In this document: positions 21,264-32,917 of the stretch, piece by piece
How the letters are laid out: the number at the start of each line of letters is the position of its first letter
How positions within the stretch are numbered: position 1 is the stretch's first letter
Origin: Cerrena zonata
Taxonomy: Eukaryota; Basidiomycota; Agaricomycetes; Polyporales; Cerrenaceae
Assembly: GCA_038087015.1 (NCBI GenBank)
Contig: JASBNA010000123.1
Span: 1-55,456, forward strand
Reading direction: 5' to 3'
DNA length: 55,456 bases
Made by a program: the position numbers and the translations under genes
The notes under the pieces: model-generated
What the model saw: only the letters and a program-made list of their open reading frames with translations
What the model was told of the DNA's origin: nothing
Database searches by the model: none

Positions 21264-21813
21264 TTTTTCATTCACCTATGCAGGTCCAGATTGAATGAGA
21301 TTTCAATTGCATTTAGATGGCTAAGAACACTCTCCAAGCCTAAATAAGACCCTCTTTGGGAAATCATAACCATCCTTTTCCCTCACCTTTCAGTTGTTGG
21401 TCACTGCCACATTACATTTGGAATTTGGAGCCACTTAAATGATATATGAGCAGGCTTCCAACAGCTTTCTTTGTAAATTGCTAAGCATCACAGAACTTGA
21501 AATATGTCTGGAAGGATCCAGTTCCCAGACAATTGTGATCTCTATCTTTCATGTAGAAGGCAACTAATTATTTTTGCCAACCCTATGCAAAATGCAAATC
21601 CAAGAGTCATGGCCTCTAAAAAGATCAGTGATGAAGGACATATGTGCTGCCTTGTCATCTCTGCAAAAAAGGTGTGAGGAAGCTCAACTGCATACTTTCA
21701 CCTACATTGTTGCAAATCTATCCAAAAGCTTTATTGCTCTCATCATTCCAGACAGATTCTCCTCTAAACTACAAAGTGCTGCTGACAAAGTCATTTTTAG
21801 ATGGAAATAGAGA
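21264..21813 (+). pseudogene. F-box-like protein pseudogene, part 3 (C-terminus)
   Basis: After the foldback element, readable fragments such as ISIAFRWLRTLSKPK and WEIITILFPHLSVVG resemble the later part of F-box/LRR-like proteins. A last open frame ends ...SAADKVIFRWK at 21810. Several stops and frame shifts separate the pieces. Confidence 0.5.
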
Positions 21814-22327
21814 TTTGTCTTACTGTTTTTGTGTTGAAAGATCAAGCTGCAGGTTGCATTATACTTAGCATAGCACTATGACTATTTATAATATTGAGAA
21901 CTGACAAAATATACAGTCATTAGTGGTAACTATATGCTTCTGAGATATGTAAGAGAAAGCAAGAGCAAGCATACTCATAAAAAAATGAACTAGGTTCTGG
22001 CTTTCTTTTATTTTTGAGTTGCATTGAGATCATTCTTACTAGGCTGTATTTGACAGATCAATGTCTATTGATATAGCTAAGAAGAAGTTTGAAATAATAT
22101 AAAAGATAGCTAAAAAGGTAACAAAAGAGCAATAATCATAGCTATCATAGACTTATAGAATGACTGGTTATATCTATTGCTTGTCTTTGTCATATTGTCT
22201 ATTGCTGCTTATGATCTATATATATGTTAATAAGAGACTTGAATAAATCAATTAAATAAAGATATATATCTTTGAAAAAAGAACAAACAAATATATTACA
22301 CTCTCTTATGTTCTTATTTTATCTCTT
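21814..22327. other. AT-rich sequence, nothing recognised
   Basis: No coding sequence, repeat boundary or RNA gene could be supported here. Confidence 0.4.
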
Positions 22328-22488
22328 TATATTACTCCACAACTGCCCTTTCTTGTTACCTAGGTTCATGGTGCCCTTTCCCTCTAACTTTGTTAGACTA
22401 TTGAGGTATCATCTAGATTTACCTCTATAACTCCTGACTCTTTACTTGCTCAACTCAGCCAGCCTCATCTGCACTTGAGACCTGCTAG
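22328..22488 (-). other. Retroelement leader-like segment
   Basis: Read on the minus strand this resembles 5710-5830, including a GGAGTTA-type block and GGTAAATCTA. It adjoins the LTR at 22489, so on the minus strand the order is LTR then leader, suggesting the LTR is the 5' LTR of a leftward-reading, otherwise deleted element. Confidence 0.45.
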
Positions 22489-22928
22489 TGTTACAGACCA
22501 TAGTTTTGCCACTCATCTATTTTGCCTTAGCTCCTAGTATAAGGTTGGACTTAGGGGATCTCCCCCTTGCTTCTATCAGTATGCACTTCTACTTTTGCAC
22601 CATCTGATACATAGGCTTCTGCCTGACATACCTATCAGTTAGTACTTTCTTTTGCCCTTTGTAGTTATAGTATTTCCCATACATGTCTTCCATCATTGAA
22701 GCTTCTTAGCTTCCTCTGTTTGCCTTTCTATTTGCTTTCCATAGTTAGTATGCACAGACCAAGTACACAGATCACTCTAGCTAGTATATATAGCTGCATA
22801 TATCTCAGGTCAAGCTCAAGCTTTGATCTACCCATTGCTACCAGTCTATAGACCTTATAGTGCTACCTCATCATATACAGTTTTAGCTCTACTTGAGTTC
22901 ATATGCTACAACAAAGTAGCATTGTAAC
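22489..22928 (-). mobile_element. Degenerate LTR of the TGTTACAG family
   Basis: Begins TGTTACAGACC and follows the copy at 29115-29549 with many substitutions and some length changes, ending near TTGTAACC at about 22928. Flanks do not show a clear 5-bp duplication. Adjacent leader-like sequence sets the family's orientation as minus. Confidence 0.65.
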
Positions 22929-25900
22929 CCAACTTAAGCAAAACTATACATTTTCTAAATAAATATAAACACAATAATTAATTAATAGTAACCAAGTCTC
23001 AGGCTGAAGATACTGAAATAAAAACTACCAGAGAGTGGTTTATAAATATTTACCACTTCTCAATTGCTTTATGAATAAAAGATTTCAGATTCACTTTGAG
23101 TATTATTATCTGAAATTAATTTTCAGATTATATGACACTGCCATGAGCTACAGATATACCACTGCCTTCTGACACCTTTGACATTGTCTTGGAGATCCTG
23201 TCTTAATAAGGTTTATCTCATTTGGCTTGGGCTCACACTCATACAACTTTTAGTTTGCTTAGACATAGTTATTTAGGTTTACCTATGTGAATCTATAAAA
23301 GATAAATATCTGGATATAAAACCACTGATGATTGTATCATATCTTAGCAGATCAACCTGGTTTACCTTGGAAATTGATATAATCTTCTTTATTTGCTATA
23401 GAAAAAGTAAAGAAAGCACAACTAATAGTTGTTTTTTTTCCTTTCCTAATATATATCTTTAGAAATAGACTAAAGAGATGTCAGTGAAATGTGGCAAAAT
23501 TGAGAGAGCATTAATATACTATAACTTTTTGCTTTTGGAGCTCTCTTTTTAGAGTTGCAGGATATTATAAACTTTATGTTAGCTATATAGATAATCATAT
23601 CATCAAGGTTCTTCATATAGATTTCACCTAGAGAAAATATAAGTAAAACAAAGAGATAAAATAGGATTATATATCTATTATATAAGAAGGATCTAGAAAG
23701 CCTTGCTTGAGATATAGATTATATAGATCACTATCTATATATTGTAGAAATAAGACACTAGCATATATATAGAAGTCTATAGATAGATATACAGGAGTTG
23801 TATTACTACAAGTTAGAAAGAGTTGGAAAACATAAGTCTAAAAGATCTCACCTCAGACATAGTGCATGAAAAGAATAGAAAATATCTGAGAGGAGAGAGA
23901 TAAAAAGACAACAAGATATAAAGTATCTACATTACTGGAAGATCAGAAGTAAATGTATAGATGGAATCAAAGCAATAATAAGCCAAATAGAAAAAAGGCC
24001 AATAGCATAAAGGGAGCAACTCATGCTGGAGACCAAAGGATAGGAAGAATATATAAACAATATAAGATGAAAGAGAATGATCACAAGTAACCAGATAAAG
24101 AAACTATACTAGAGGAAAGCAGATGTTAAATACAGATGTTACTAGATTATTTAGATAATAGGCAGCCAGATAAGAAGCATCTGGATAGTAGCTATACAAA
24201 AGTGTTCACTTTAGATATTCAGTGACTACACACAGATTGATATTCCAACATATATATCTGAGCCTTGCAATAAATTTATAAGTAGATTTCAAGATAGTCA
24301 TTATTAGAATTAGTATGAAATGTAAATAGATTGAGGGAATTGCAAGAGCTAGCAACTTTGTATAGGAATTTGATAATATAAAATATAACAATATAGTCTT
24401 TAATCTCTTTCAGGAGTTGTTTGAAAAAAATATTATGATCACAGATGATATAGCATAATGCAAGTGAATAAAAAGCCAGAGCATAGCAGAGGTCATTGAA
24501 GATGTGTTCATCAAATCTATTGAAGGTGATATTGTTCTCTTGAAAAACAAAGATGATAAGTTAAGAAGCTTGCTCTTGTCTTTCAGATTGAAGGATATCT
24601 TGACACTATTGGAGAAGAGCTTCAATAATATGAGACTGCTTAATGCTCCAGTCAGAACCATAGTTTGGTCTCTATAAGCTATTATCTCACTACTAAATAT
24701 ATTAGGCTAGTAAATTATATTATATATATATGATAAAAAGGAGGAAAATCTTTTGAGCTCATAGCAAGATCAGATTCAGTCCAAAGAAAGAACTTGGAAA
24801 AGATATTGATTTGTGTAAGTCAAGCAAAGTTACAGAGAATTTATAATTCTTTATAACATACTAGTGCTACAAAGCAGTCAAGTTTATAAGTTGTCATACT
24901 GTTATTAAAAAAATGAGATGGAATAGGAAATAACTGTATCTTAGTAGCATGAGCAGATTCTTTGCTCTGTCCAAGGATGCTAGTCTTAATAATCTCATAG
25001 AGAATAGAGATAAGAATCTTTATGAGATTGCCTTCAAGACTAAATTTAAAGATGAAGATATGCTAACTAGAAATAAATGAGATATAAACGCAAAGAGCAT
25101 TGTGGCAGACAATTTACATAACCAGCAGCAAGAGCAAGCTGTTTTTCTTGGTAATTTATATGCACCTCACCCTCTTATCTTGGATTGAGCATATATTTCT
25201 AGTTTTAACCAGCAGTATATTTACAATCAGATTTGCTAGGTAGAAGCTGCTAGAGAAACAAGTTATTATAGTTTATAGCTGGCTCATAACCCTTTGTGAG
25301 CTTGGGGAAACATGATAAGTAAGACTTAATGGCTGTTCTGAGAGTAAAGACTGAAAAATAAATAATGAGCCATTCTATAAAATATTAGAAAGGTTATGAC
25401 ATACAAAGTAAATATAGCTACCTTTCAATAGTTCTTTATACTTGGTATAATATGCTTTTTTATGCTTCTCAACTTGATAGTGCTAAGTAATCATAAGCAA
25501 AAGTTCAGGCATTGCTGAGATATAAATTAGAGTAGAAGTTGTAGTTAATATTGCATCATATTATGTTATATTACAAAGCATAATATGACATATTATTACT
25601 TGAGATATAACTATACTACCCTCACATATACAAATATCTAAATACAATTTAGATAATGATATAAATATTGGAAGAGGTTTTATTTTGGTTAAAATATTAA
25701 TATATATGTAGATACAGTTATGCTATCTCATAATATTGTCAGATCAATATAAGTTTCTCTCAAAACTGAGCTTTCACTTACTCAACTTCTTCAGAATTGA
25801 GGCAGTAATAGGTGTCAGTATTCTTTCTGTATATAAACAATAAGAGATATCTGGTATAAAGACTTATCTAAGACTCTCTTAAATTGTATCTTAGCTTTTA

Positions 25901-26812
25901 GTATTATAATCTGTTAATTATAACTCTCTACACTAATTAGCCTTTATCTGATTACAACTGACAATGTATCTGTTGAATTGATAACTGTCAACCTTTCTTA
26001 TCTCTCTCCATTACAAACTGCCTCTATTCATATTACAATACCTTGTAGCTCTGTTATTGTCTCTATCCTCCCTACCACTGTTGAAACATCCAGCTCTATG
26101 TTACTCATGACTAGCATTTAACTTGAAAATATATTTGGTAAATTAATAGCTGCTATTGACTCAGACTTCTCAGATCTCTCTCTATCATAATAAAATATCT
26201 CACTCTATATTTGCCTCTGTTCTACTATCAGTCAAAGTGGAAATCCAATTCTTAAAAACTAGACAATAGATTTTTTATTTAACAATTATATTATTTATAT
26301 TTATGTTTGATCTAATAATAATATATCATATTTGACAATTATATACTACATTGCATCCTCAACCTGAATATCAGCAGTTGATATTATTATAAATAGATTG
26401 CAAGCAAACTCTTCATCTCAACTTCTCTCACTAATAGCTAAGCTATCTGATACCAATTTATCTCTATTTATATACCTTATTCTCACAAAGTCTGATCAAG
26501 TTAACTACCTTTATCAACTTGTATCTATACTATAAAAATCACCTTTATGTAATCTAAAAGAACAATTATGTTTATATTTTTATCTCAGAAAATACAATTT
26601 TTTAGTTTAACTAAGACAATAGCAATAATGCTAAGAGTCTGTATAGCAACCACCATCTATGAGTGAGCAACCAAAATTTATAGGTGCTTAAGCATATCAC
26701 ATTATATCACACATAGAAAATTCTGCATAAAACTGCTTCATAGTTTATATTCCTGTATTTCCACCACATTTTGCTTCTTATATATAGCTTCAAATGCTAT
26801 CTGGACACTTAG
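22929..26812. other. AT-rich, CpG-poor decayed repeats
   Basis: Very AT-rich sequence almost without CpG. A minus-strand open frame at 24410-24661 and its continuation at 24206-24391 may be remains of a mobile-element gene, but I recognise no domain. Nothing else is supported over this 3.9 kb. Confidence 0.4.
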
Positions 26813-27464
26813 TGATAAAGAAAAACTGCTGGAATTTCTATAAAAGATAAAAAAGTGCTAGTGGGAATAGTGGAAACTTTAAAAAGGCTATCCTACAGGC
26901 TGCTGCAGAGATTCTCAATATATAGTTGACCAAGAGTGCTGTGAAAACAGTGAGATCATGCTATTCAAAATAAAATGCAGTATGTATCATATACTTTTAC
27001 TTTAATTGATGCCTACTGAATCAACCAAAATATATCAGGACTTCCAGATTATCTATATTATCAAGAACATGTCTGGCTAGAGCTGGAGTGACCAAGATAG
27101 TGTTTCAATCAATCTTGAGAAGGCTTTTACTTGGGATAAATTCATTGTGAAGAACTTTAAAGCTTCTAGATTTTGCAATAAAGATTGGTCTCACTTCTCA
27201 ACTATTTCAGATATCCTTCTAACTGCTACTGTAAGGAGTACATATATGTTTTATCCTGCCAAACCTACTCAGGCCAATTTAGGTGGAGATAACATCAACA
27301 ATTCCTCTGATAGTGGAGATGAGAAGGAGAAGCTAGAAGCTAATATTGAAGTTAGAAATGGAACAGAGATTGTAGGGGGTGAGGCTGAGGTTGGCAAGGA
27401 TACTATTATGCCAGTTGATAATCTTAAGGTATGTTCTCAATCTAGGCTATGCTCATAATCATAC
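26813..27464 (+). pseudogene. Myb/SANT-like DNA-binding protein relic
   Basis: Fragments in several frames follow the order of the Myb/SANT-like proteins common in basidiomycete genomes: EKLLEFL, NFKKAILQAAAEILN, LTKSAVKTVRSCYSK, then SWSDQDSVSIN and a longer piece WDKFIVKNFKASRFCNKDWS followed by an acidic tail. Stops and shifts prevent translation. PIF-Harbinger elements carry such a gene beside their DDE gene; a DDE relic on the opposite strand (28860-30420) makes this a plausible partner. Confidence 0.5.
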
Positions 27465-28587
27465 TTAATTATCCTAAAATGTGACATCCTTTACTCTATC
27501 TTTCAAAAGGCATACTGTTGCCACTGCCACTTCCATTGTCAAGTAGGTTCATGTAAGTGCTAGAACTATGGCCATTACAAATATTGATCAACAGCTTAGT
27601 GGGTTCAATAACATTATGTATGTCTTTGCTACTCCTGCCATCATTCCTGGCCTATTTATCAATCTATCTGTATCGGCTTCTACAACCATTATTTCCTCTT
27701 TAAAATTGACTCTGCATCACTGCTGAAAAGCAATCATATAAGTTTAGCAGTAGGAGAAGTAGTTAGAGATGAGAAAGATAGCATTATTTATCACATGTCA
27801 GAACCATGCTAGAACCCTATCACGTGACGTACCTAATCCCTACTAATTCCAACCTATCCTAGTTGACCCCCGGCTCGACCCGATATTTCATACTCCACTC
27901 GGCCTTCCCACAGTCATTTCCTCTGCCATGCCTCCATCTTCTGTTTATTCTATTTACCCCCGACCCTCCGACTCGTCCTCCACTTTATCTTTGATATCCT
28001 TTTACCCTTTTGCCTTTATCTGATCCATAGTCTCTTATCGTAGCTGATTCTTTTAGATAGTTCCTTACCACACGTCTTTCCTTCATGATATCGCCGATAG
28101 GCCTCCGATCATCAGCCCCGTAATATCTCTCTCATTTATCTCTTGTTTAATTACCTCGTATTTTTTCCTCCCATACCTTTCCACATGTCCTATGATTTCG
28201 ACCCTATCCCTATCACACCATTCGCACATCACTCCCCTTCATATTTTCTCTAAGTCCTCTGTTCCTTGTAGGAGTCTCGTAGTATAAATACTTATCTCAC
28301 TCGCTGTATTTCCTTAGTATGAAACTCGACTTTGATTTGTCCTCATATCTCCGATCTCCGTGTGATTCCCTACTCCTCCGACCAGGACTTGACTTCAGTT
28401 TAGTCCACCGTCTTAACTTCTCTCTCTTCACTTGTCTTCTAGGACTTCCTAGTTGACACTCTGTAATCCGGCGAAATGTCCTAGTCACTATTTCGGTATT
28501 CCTACTTACCTCCATCTGCATCTTAGGTCCCCTACTTTCCCGACGTCTCCGACTTCCACTGTCTCTGAAATCCAGAGCTGTATCCTA

Positions 28588-28629
28588 GAAGGGCGCAACA
28601 CATAAGTTGAAGGGCGCAACACATAAGTT
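28588..28629 (+). repeat. Two perfect 21-bp tandem units
   Basis: The unit GAAGGGCGCAACACATAAGT plus T occurs twice head to tail. Confidence 0.9.
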
Positions 28630-28672
28630 GAAGTCAAGCCCATTTGTATTTGACTATCTACATTACAGGTCC

Positions 28673-28698
28673 CGAGTCGGCGACCAGTCGCCGACTCG
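28673..28698 (+). repeat. Perfect 11-bp hairpin with 4-nt loop
   Basis: CGAGTCGGCGA, loop CCAG, TCGCCGACTCG. The stem is GC-rich and would be very stable in RNA or single-stranded DNA. It could be a leader or dimerisation structure of a retroelement, or a terminator; its role is unknown. Confidence 0.85.
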
Positions 28699-28859
28699 TA
28701 TCCCTACCCTTCCCTCGCTCTCTCCTCCAAGCGACCTCCGCGTCGCTCCGAGACGGACCACACTTCTTTAGAACAACTCACAAATAGCTAATACATATAT
28801 ACTTTTAAAGAATAAGGAGTTGTGTAAATGCTGGATTGAGGAACAATTAGATATTGGCT

Positions 28860-29114
28860 ATGACCAATAGATATAGATTAATCTATTTTTCCAATTCTAA
28901 TCCTTATTTCTGACACTCTGCTATGTAACTGTCCCACATTGCTTGAGCAATTGCATCTCTTTTTTCCTTTGCCTGAGCCTTTTCTGCTGATATTGCAACC
29001 CCCTTTGCCAACACTCCATAGTCACAATTCTCTCAGATTTGGATCACCAATATGATCAGCCTCCTCCATCTCTGCTAGAATTTGTTCTGTATCAGTTGGA
29101 TCATGCTTGTAAAT
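28860..29114 (-). pseudogene. PIF-Harbinger DDE transposase relic, C-terminal end
   Basis: On the minus strand, pieces such as PTDTEQILAEMEEADHIGD and KEKRDAIAQAMWDSYIAEC can be read; the final AMW-Y pattern is the usual tail of basidiomycete Harbinger-type DDE transposases. It is separated from the main relic by the solo LTR at 29115-29549. The last five bases (TAAAT) are the LTR's target duplication. Confidence 0.5.
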
Positions 29115-29549
29115 TGTTACAGACTATACTTTGACGCTCGGATAAACCCCAGGTTAGGGTTACAATTCAGGGATTCCCCCTCGCTTCTGCTGCCTTGTGA
29201 CAAGTATGCTTCCATTTGCCTTTATCCTTTTGTAGTTATAGTGCTTCCCACATATGCCCGCCATCGCCGAAGCTTCTGAGCTTCCTCCGTCCTATTATTA
29301 GCTTAGCTTCTGCTTCTCGTATTCTGCCGCCTTCTGCCGTTCCGTCTGCCTTCCGTATCTATAGTTAGCACGCACTGCCTTAGTGCACGGACCATCTTAG
29401 CTAGTATAAGTAGTTGCCCTTTGTACAGGTCAAGCCAAGTTTGATCTACCCATCGCTACCGGTCTATACATCTCATAACGCTACCTTGTCTTGTGTAGTC
29501 TCGGCTCTACTTGGGTACCTATAAGTTATAACCAGGGTCGGTTGTAACA
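29115..29549 (-). mobile_element. Solo LTR, 435 bp, with target duplication TAAAT
   Basis: Starts TGTTACAGAC, ends GGTTGTAACA, and is flanked on both sides by TAAAT (29110-29114, 29550-29554). It retains many CpG sites, so it is younger than its surroundings. Same family as the LTRs at 9601/19852 and 22489. It lies inside the Harbinger DDE relic. Confidence 0.92.
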
Positions 29550-30420
29550 TAAATAAAGTTATATATTGCTGCTAGCCTAGGTAGTATATAGGCTTAAATT
29601 GCCATGCTAAACTGAGCAGGTCAGATGAGAATATTCTATTGTTTTTGACTACACCAAAGATGTGCTCAATGACATTACATGCAGAGGCATGTTGAAGACT
29701 TAATAGCTCTTCTCAGTTTACAGATCTTCAAACTGTATTTCAGTATCTGAGTTGAAAAGCTGAAACAATTTAGCTTACTACACTTGAGCTCTTTTCTACT
29801 CTGCAAGATGATAGCATACTTCTCAATATAGAACAAGTAAATTATCACAAATACCAAATCTAGCATCTGCAAGCTAATACTTTCTATCTAGAACCTTCAG
29901 GTCAGTGAGTTAAGAGCCATGATACATGGTAGCATCACAAGCTAGGTGACACTCAGAAGCAGATAGAAAGCACTCAATATGAGTTCTATTCATAGCTTCC
30001 AATATATCTTGGAAAAATGGAAACCATTTTGGGTTGCAGTGAACTGCTTCAGAAATGGAATTATCAGTTGATAAAAGATAGACAAACTTTGTATAGAAAC
30101 ATGAAGATGAGATTGCTATAAGTATTTTCTTAAAGTGTCTGCATATAAAGTTAGATTCCATTGATTACTAGTTTAGTGAACATACTTTGAAGTAATATCA
30201 AAAGAATGCTGAAATCCCTCTGCCATATATTGGATAGACAAGCCAATAACACATATATAAAGAAAAAGAGCAGCCTGTTCTTTCAATATAATATAATATG
30301 AATCACCAAGACTACAGAGAGTACATAACTCAGCTACAAAGGCAAGAAAGATATAGAGGCATATTCCAAGAGCATCTCATATATAATTAGAATGTCCTTC
30401 AATGAATTCTTCCATTTATA
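29550..30420 (-). pseudogene. PIF-Harbinger DDE transposase relic, main part
   Basis: Read on the minus strand from about 30420, fragments appear in the order expected for a DDE-4/HARBI1-type nuclease: FLAFVAELCTL, LKEQAALFLYICVIGLSIQ, GFQHSFDITSKYVH, then HCNPKWFPFFQDILEAMNRT (the D of the usual IDG-T is lost), CDATMYH (second acidic site), and ASACNVIEHIFGVVK near 29640 (the A-N-I-E-FG block with the Glu). Many stops and shifts. Together with the Myb-like relic it probably formed one Harbinger element. Confidence 0.7.
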
Positions 30421-32487
30421 CATGACTAGAAAGCTTAGATATATGGTATGATTGCTTCCAGTAGTGAGATGAGGCATAAAGTAATGCAGTAAGGCCAGCA
30501 GCTCTCAAGCATCTGGTTATCACTTATTTGGGGCAAAATCAATTTGTGTTTATACTAAACTACTGTCTATTATACATTGCTACTGTCTTTTGTCACTCAT
30601 TTGATTGATATAATGATAGGCATCTAAATCTATTGAGATTTTGGTCATTCACTCACAGATAATGGTTACTGTACAGACTTTAACAGTTTAAGCTTAGATA
30701 TTTTCAATTTGTTACAATATCCTTATAGTAAATTTAACTTATATATCTACAGTATGCTACCTACAAAGATTCTGGTAATCTCATAGTACAATACTTTAGC
30801 TTTAAACTTAATAATAATAAGATTAAGCTAATGAAGTAATATTGTAAGTGTTTTGATATCATTTATAATGTTTCTAGAGTTATAGAAATGATTGAAAGGT
30901 TTGCATAGATTCTAATATCTTTATAGGCTTCTAATATATTCAAACAATCTTGCATCAAAGCAAGTAGTTCTATCACTTCAGATTCTTAATACATATCTAA
31001 AAAATCTTGTTTTATAGATACTGTTATCTCATTTATCAATATCTCAAGCCTATAAACCTCAATTATAAAATATATATATTACATCTACTAGTATCTTCTC
31101 AAGTATACTACTATCAAGTCAATATTATAACTAGACCTTAGCTTTATTGAAATTAATATTTTATATTCTCTTAACTCTAGGATCTCCTGCAACCTAATCC
31201 ACCTCTGAGTCTTAGCACTACCTCTTAAGAAGTGAAAATATACTGCTAGTTAAAAAGAATATCATAGATCTCACTAAGAATGTAATTGATATTTCTTATG
31301 AAACTGATATTATTAATCTAACTCTCAGCTCTGACTTCAACTAAGATATGAAATCTCTCACAAACAAGTTCAGATTGATCCAAGCTAATATCATAATCTG
31401 CATTATCAGTTGCAATGCAATATAGTCAGAAATAGTGTTAGTAGTATCTGTATAATTTAGTCATATGCCAGAGTCTATATCCAATCAGTCAGTGCTATAG
31501 TCAAAATAATTGTCTTATAAAGTAATATAATTGTCAATATAGGACTATTGTTGTACACAAAATAGTTAGCCTGAGTGATATACTAGTCTATTAATTGTTA
31601 GTATTAGTTTATATTCTTAGAAACTAAATAGTCAAGCTGACTTTTTGTATTTACTGAAGTAGCTCAAAGAGCAAAGAAGAGATAATACAAAATAAATATT
31701 TAGATAATATCAACAAATGTTAGCATTATAGGCTATGGCAACAAAAATAATAGAGGTGGCAAGGGTAATAAGGATAACAAAGTCTCAGGTAATATTACAA
31801 GAAGGTATGATTGAGAAATATAGAGGTGAAAAAAGATAAAGTAATCAAGTAAAGTGATAATATATAAGTATAGCACTGGGTGTAATCTAGTATTTTCATT
31901 TTTTTCAAAAATGAAAATAAGTTTGTGTAAAGATATTTAAACTGTCACATACCTTATATAATTAAAAAATAAATAAAATAAGATTTAAAAATTATACTTA
32001 ATCTTCTGAGCACTAAGATAATTGAAAAACTCAAATATCACTTTTTTTTTCTAACATTATAATCTAAATTAGAATCCCATCCTGTAATTTATCAAATTGT
32101 ATCAAAAAAACACATACATTTCTTTTTTAAATTTATTTTTTGTAGCTGAACAAAATACAAACTCTTGCTTTATAATTCAAATAATAAGATTTGCTCTAAA
32201 AAATCAGAGTTTTCTCAGCACTTGTTAGGTCTAAAGATTGTAGACAATATTTGAAACTTTGTGTAGTTTTTTATCACTCGAAATTCTGACTCTTTAATCT
32301 ATTTTTGAAGAGTAAAATATATTTCAAATTGCAAACTTTTTTAACTTTATATAATATTTATTCCTCAAAAGATTTCTATAAAAAGATAACATTTGGTAAC
32401 ACAATTTCTGCAAGATTTTGTTTTTCAACTATCTTTGAGTTTTTTCCAACAAAAGATCCTTGATTAACTGACCAGCTGACCAACAAT
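30421..32487. other. AT-rich decayed sequence, nothing recognised
   Basis: No open frame of interest on either strand, few CpG sites, occasional A/T runs. Confidence 0.4.
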
Positions 32488-32917
32488 CCCTGCTTTTTTA
32501 CTAAAGTTTGCATTTTAAAAACTACAAAAAGATTCAGAATAGTTGTAAAATCTTTTACAGTTAAAGAATATAAAAGGATTTAGAATATTTAGTCTTACAA
32601 AACTCTCTATCACTAAACAAACTAGTCTATGAGCCTACAAATTAACTTATTAACTTATCAACTTACTTGCCAACAGTCTAATATAGCTATAAGTAAACTG
32701 GTAAGTAGGTTAATAGATCTGTAGATTAAATAATAGAAATTTTTATGAGATAGAAGATTCTAGATCTTTTTATCTTCTTTAACTGCAAAAGATTTTACAA
32801 CTATTCTGAATCTTTTTGCATTTTAAAAAATGCAAACTTTAGTAAAAAAAAGTAGGAATTTCTTCTAAACTCTTTTCCTACTCTTTTATGCTCAAAAATT
32901 CTGTATTATATCTAGTG
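32488..32917. mobile_element. Palindromic CACTA-ended foldback MITE, copy 2 (left end lost)
   Basis: Aligns with copy 1 (2848-3334) from the block CCCTGCTTTTTTACTAAAG onward to the right terminus TATCTAGTG. The outer ~35-40 bp of the left arm are missing. The two arms remain complementary. Relative to copy 1 it has more A/T. Confidence 0.75.

Larger units (their letters stand above)
27796..28775. mobile_element. GC-richer island, possible retroelement LTR and leader
   Basis: About 1 kb of pyrimidine-rich, CpG-containing sequence with sharp borders against AT-rich DNA. It starts TGTCAGAACC, has a TATA-like TATAAATAC near 28283, a duplicated 21-bp unit (28588-28629) and an 11-bp-stem hairpin (28673-28698). 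An LTR ending around TTACA at 28668 followed by a leader is one reading, but the termini do not match each other and no target duplication was found. It separates the two Harbinger gene relics. No coding region could be supported; a minus-strand frame at 28297-28521 shows no domain. Confidence 0.35.
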
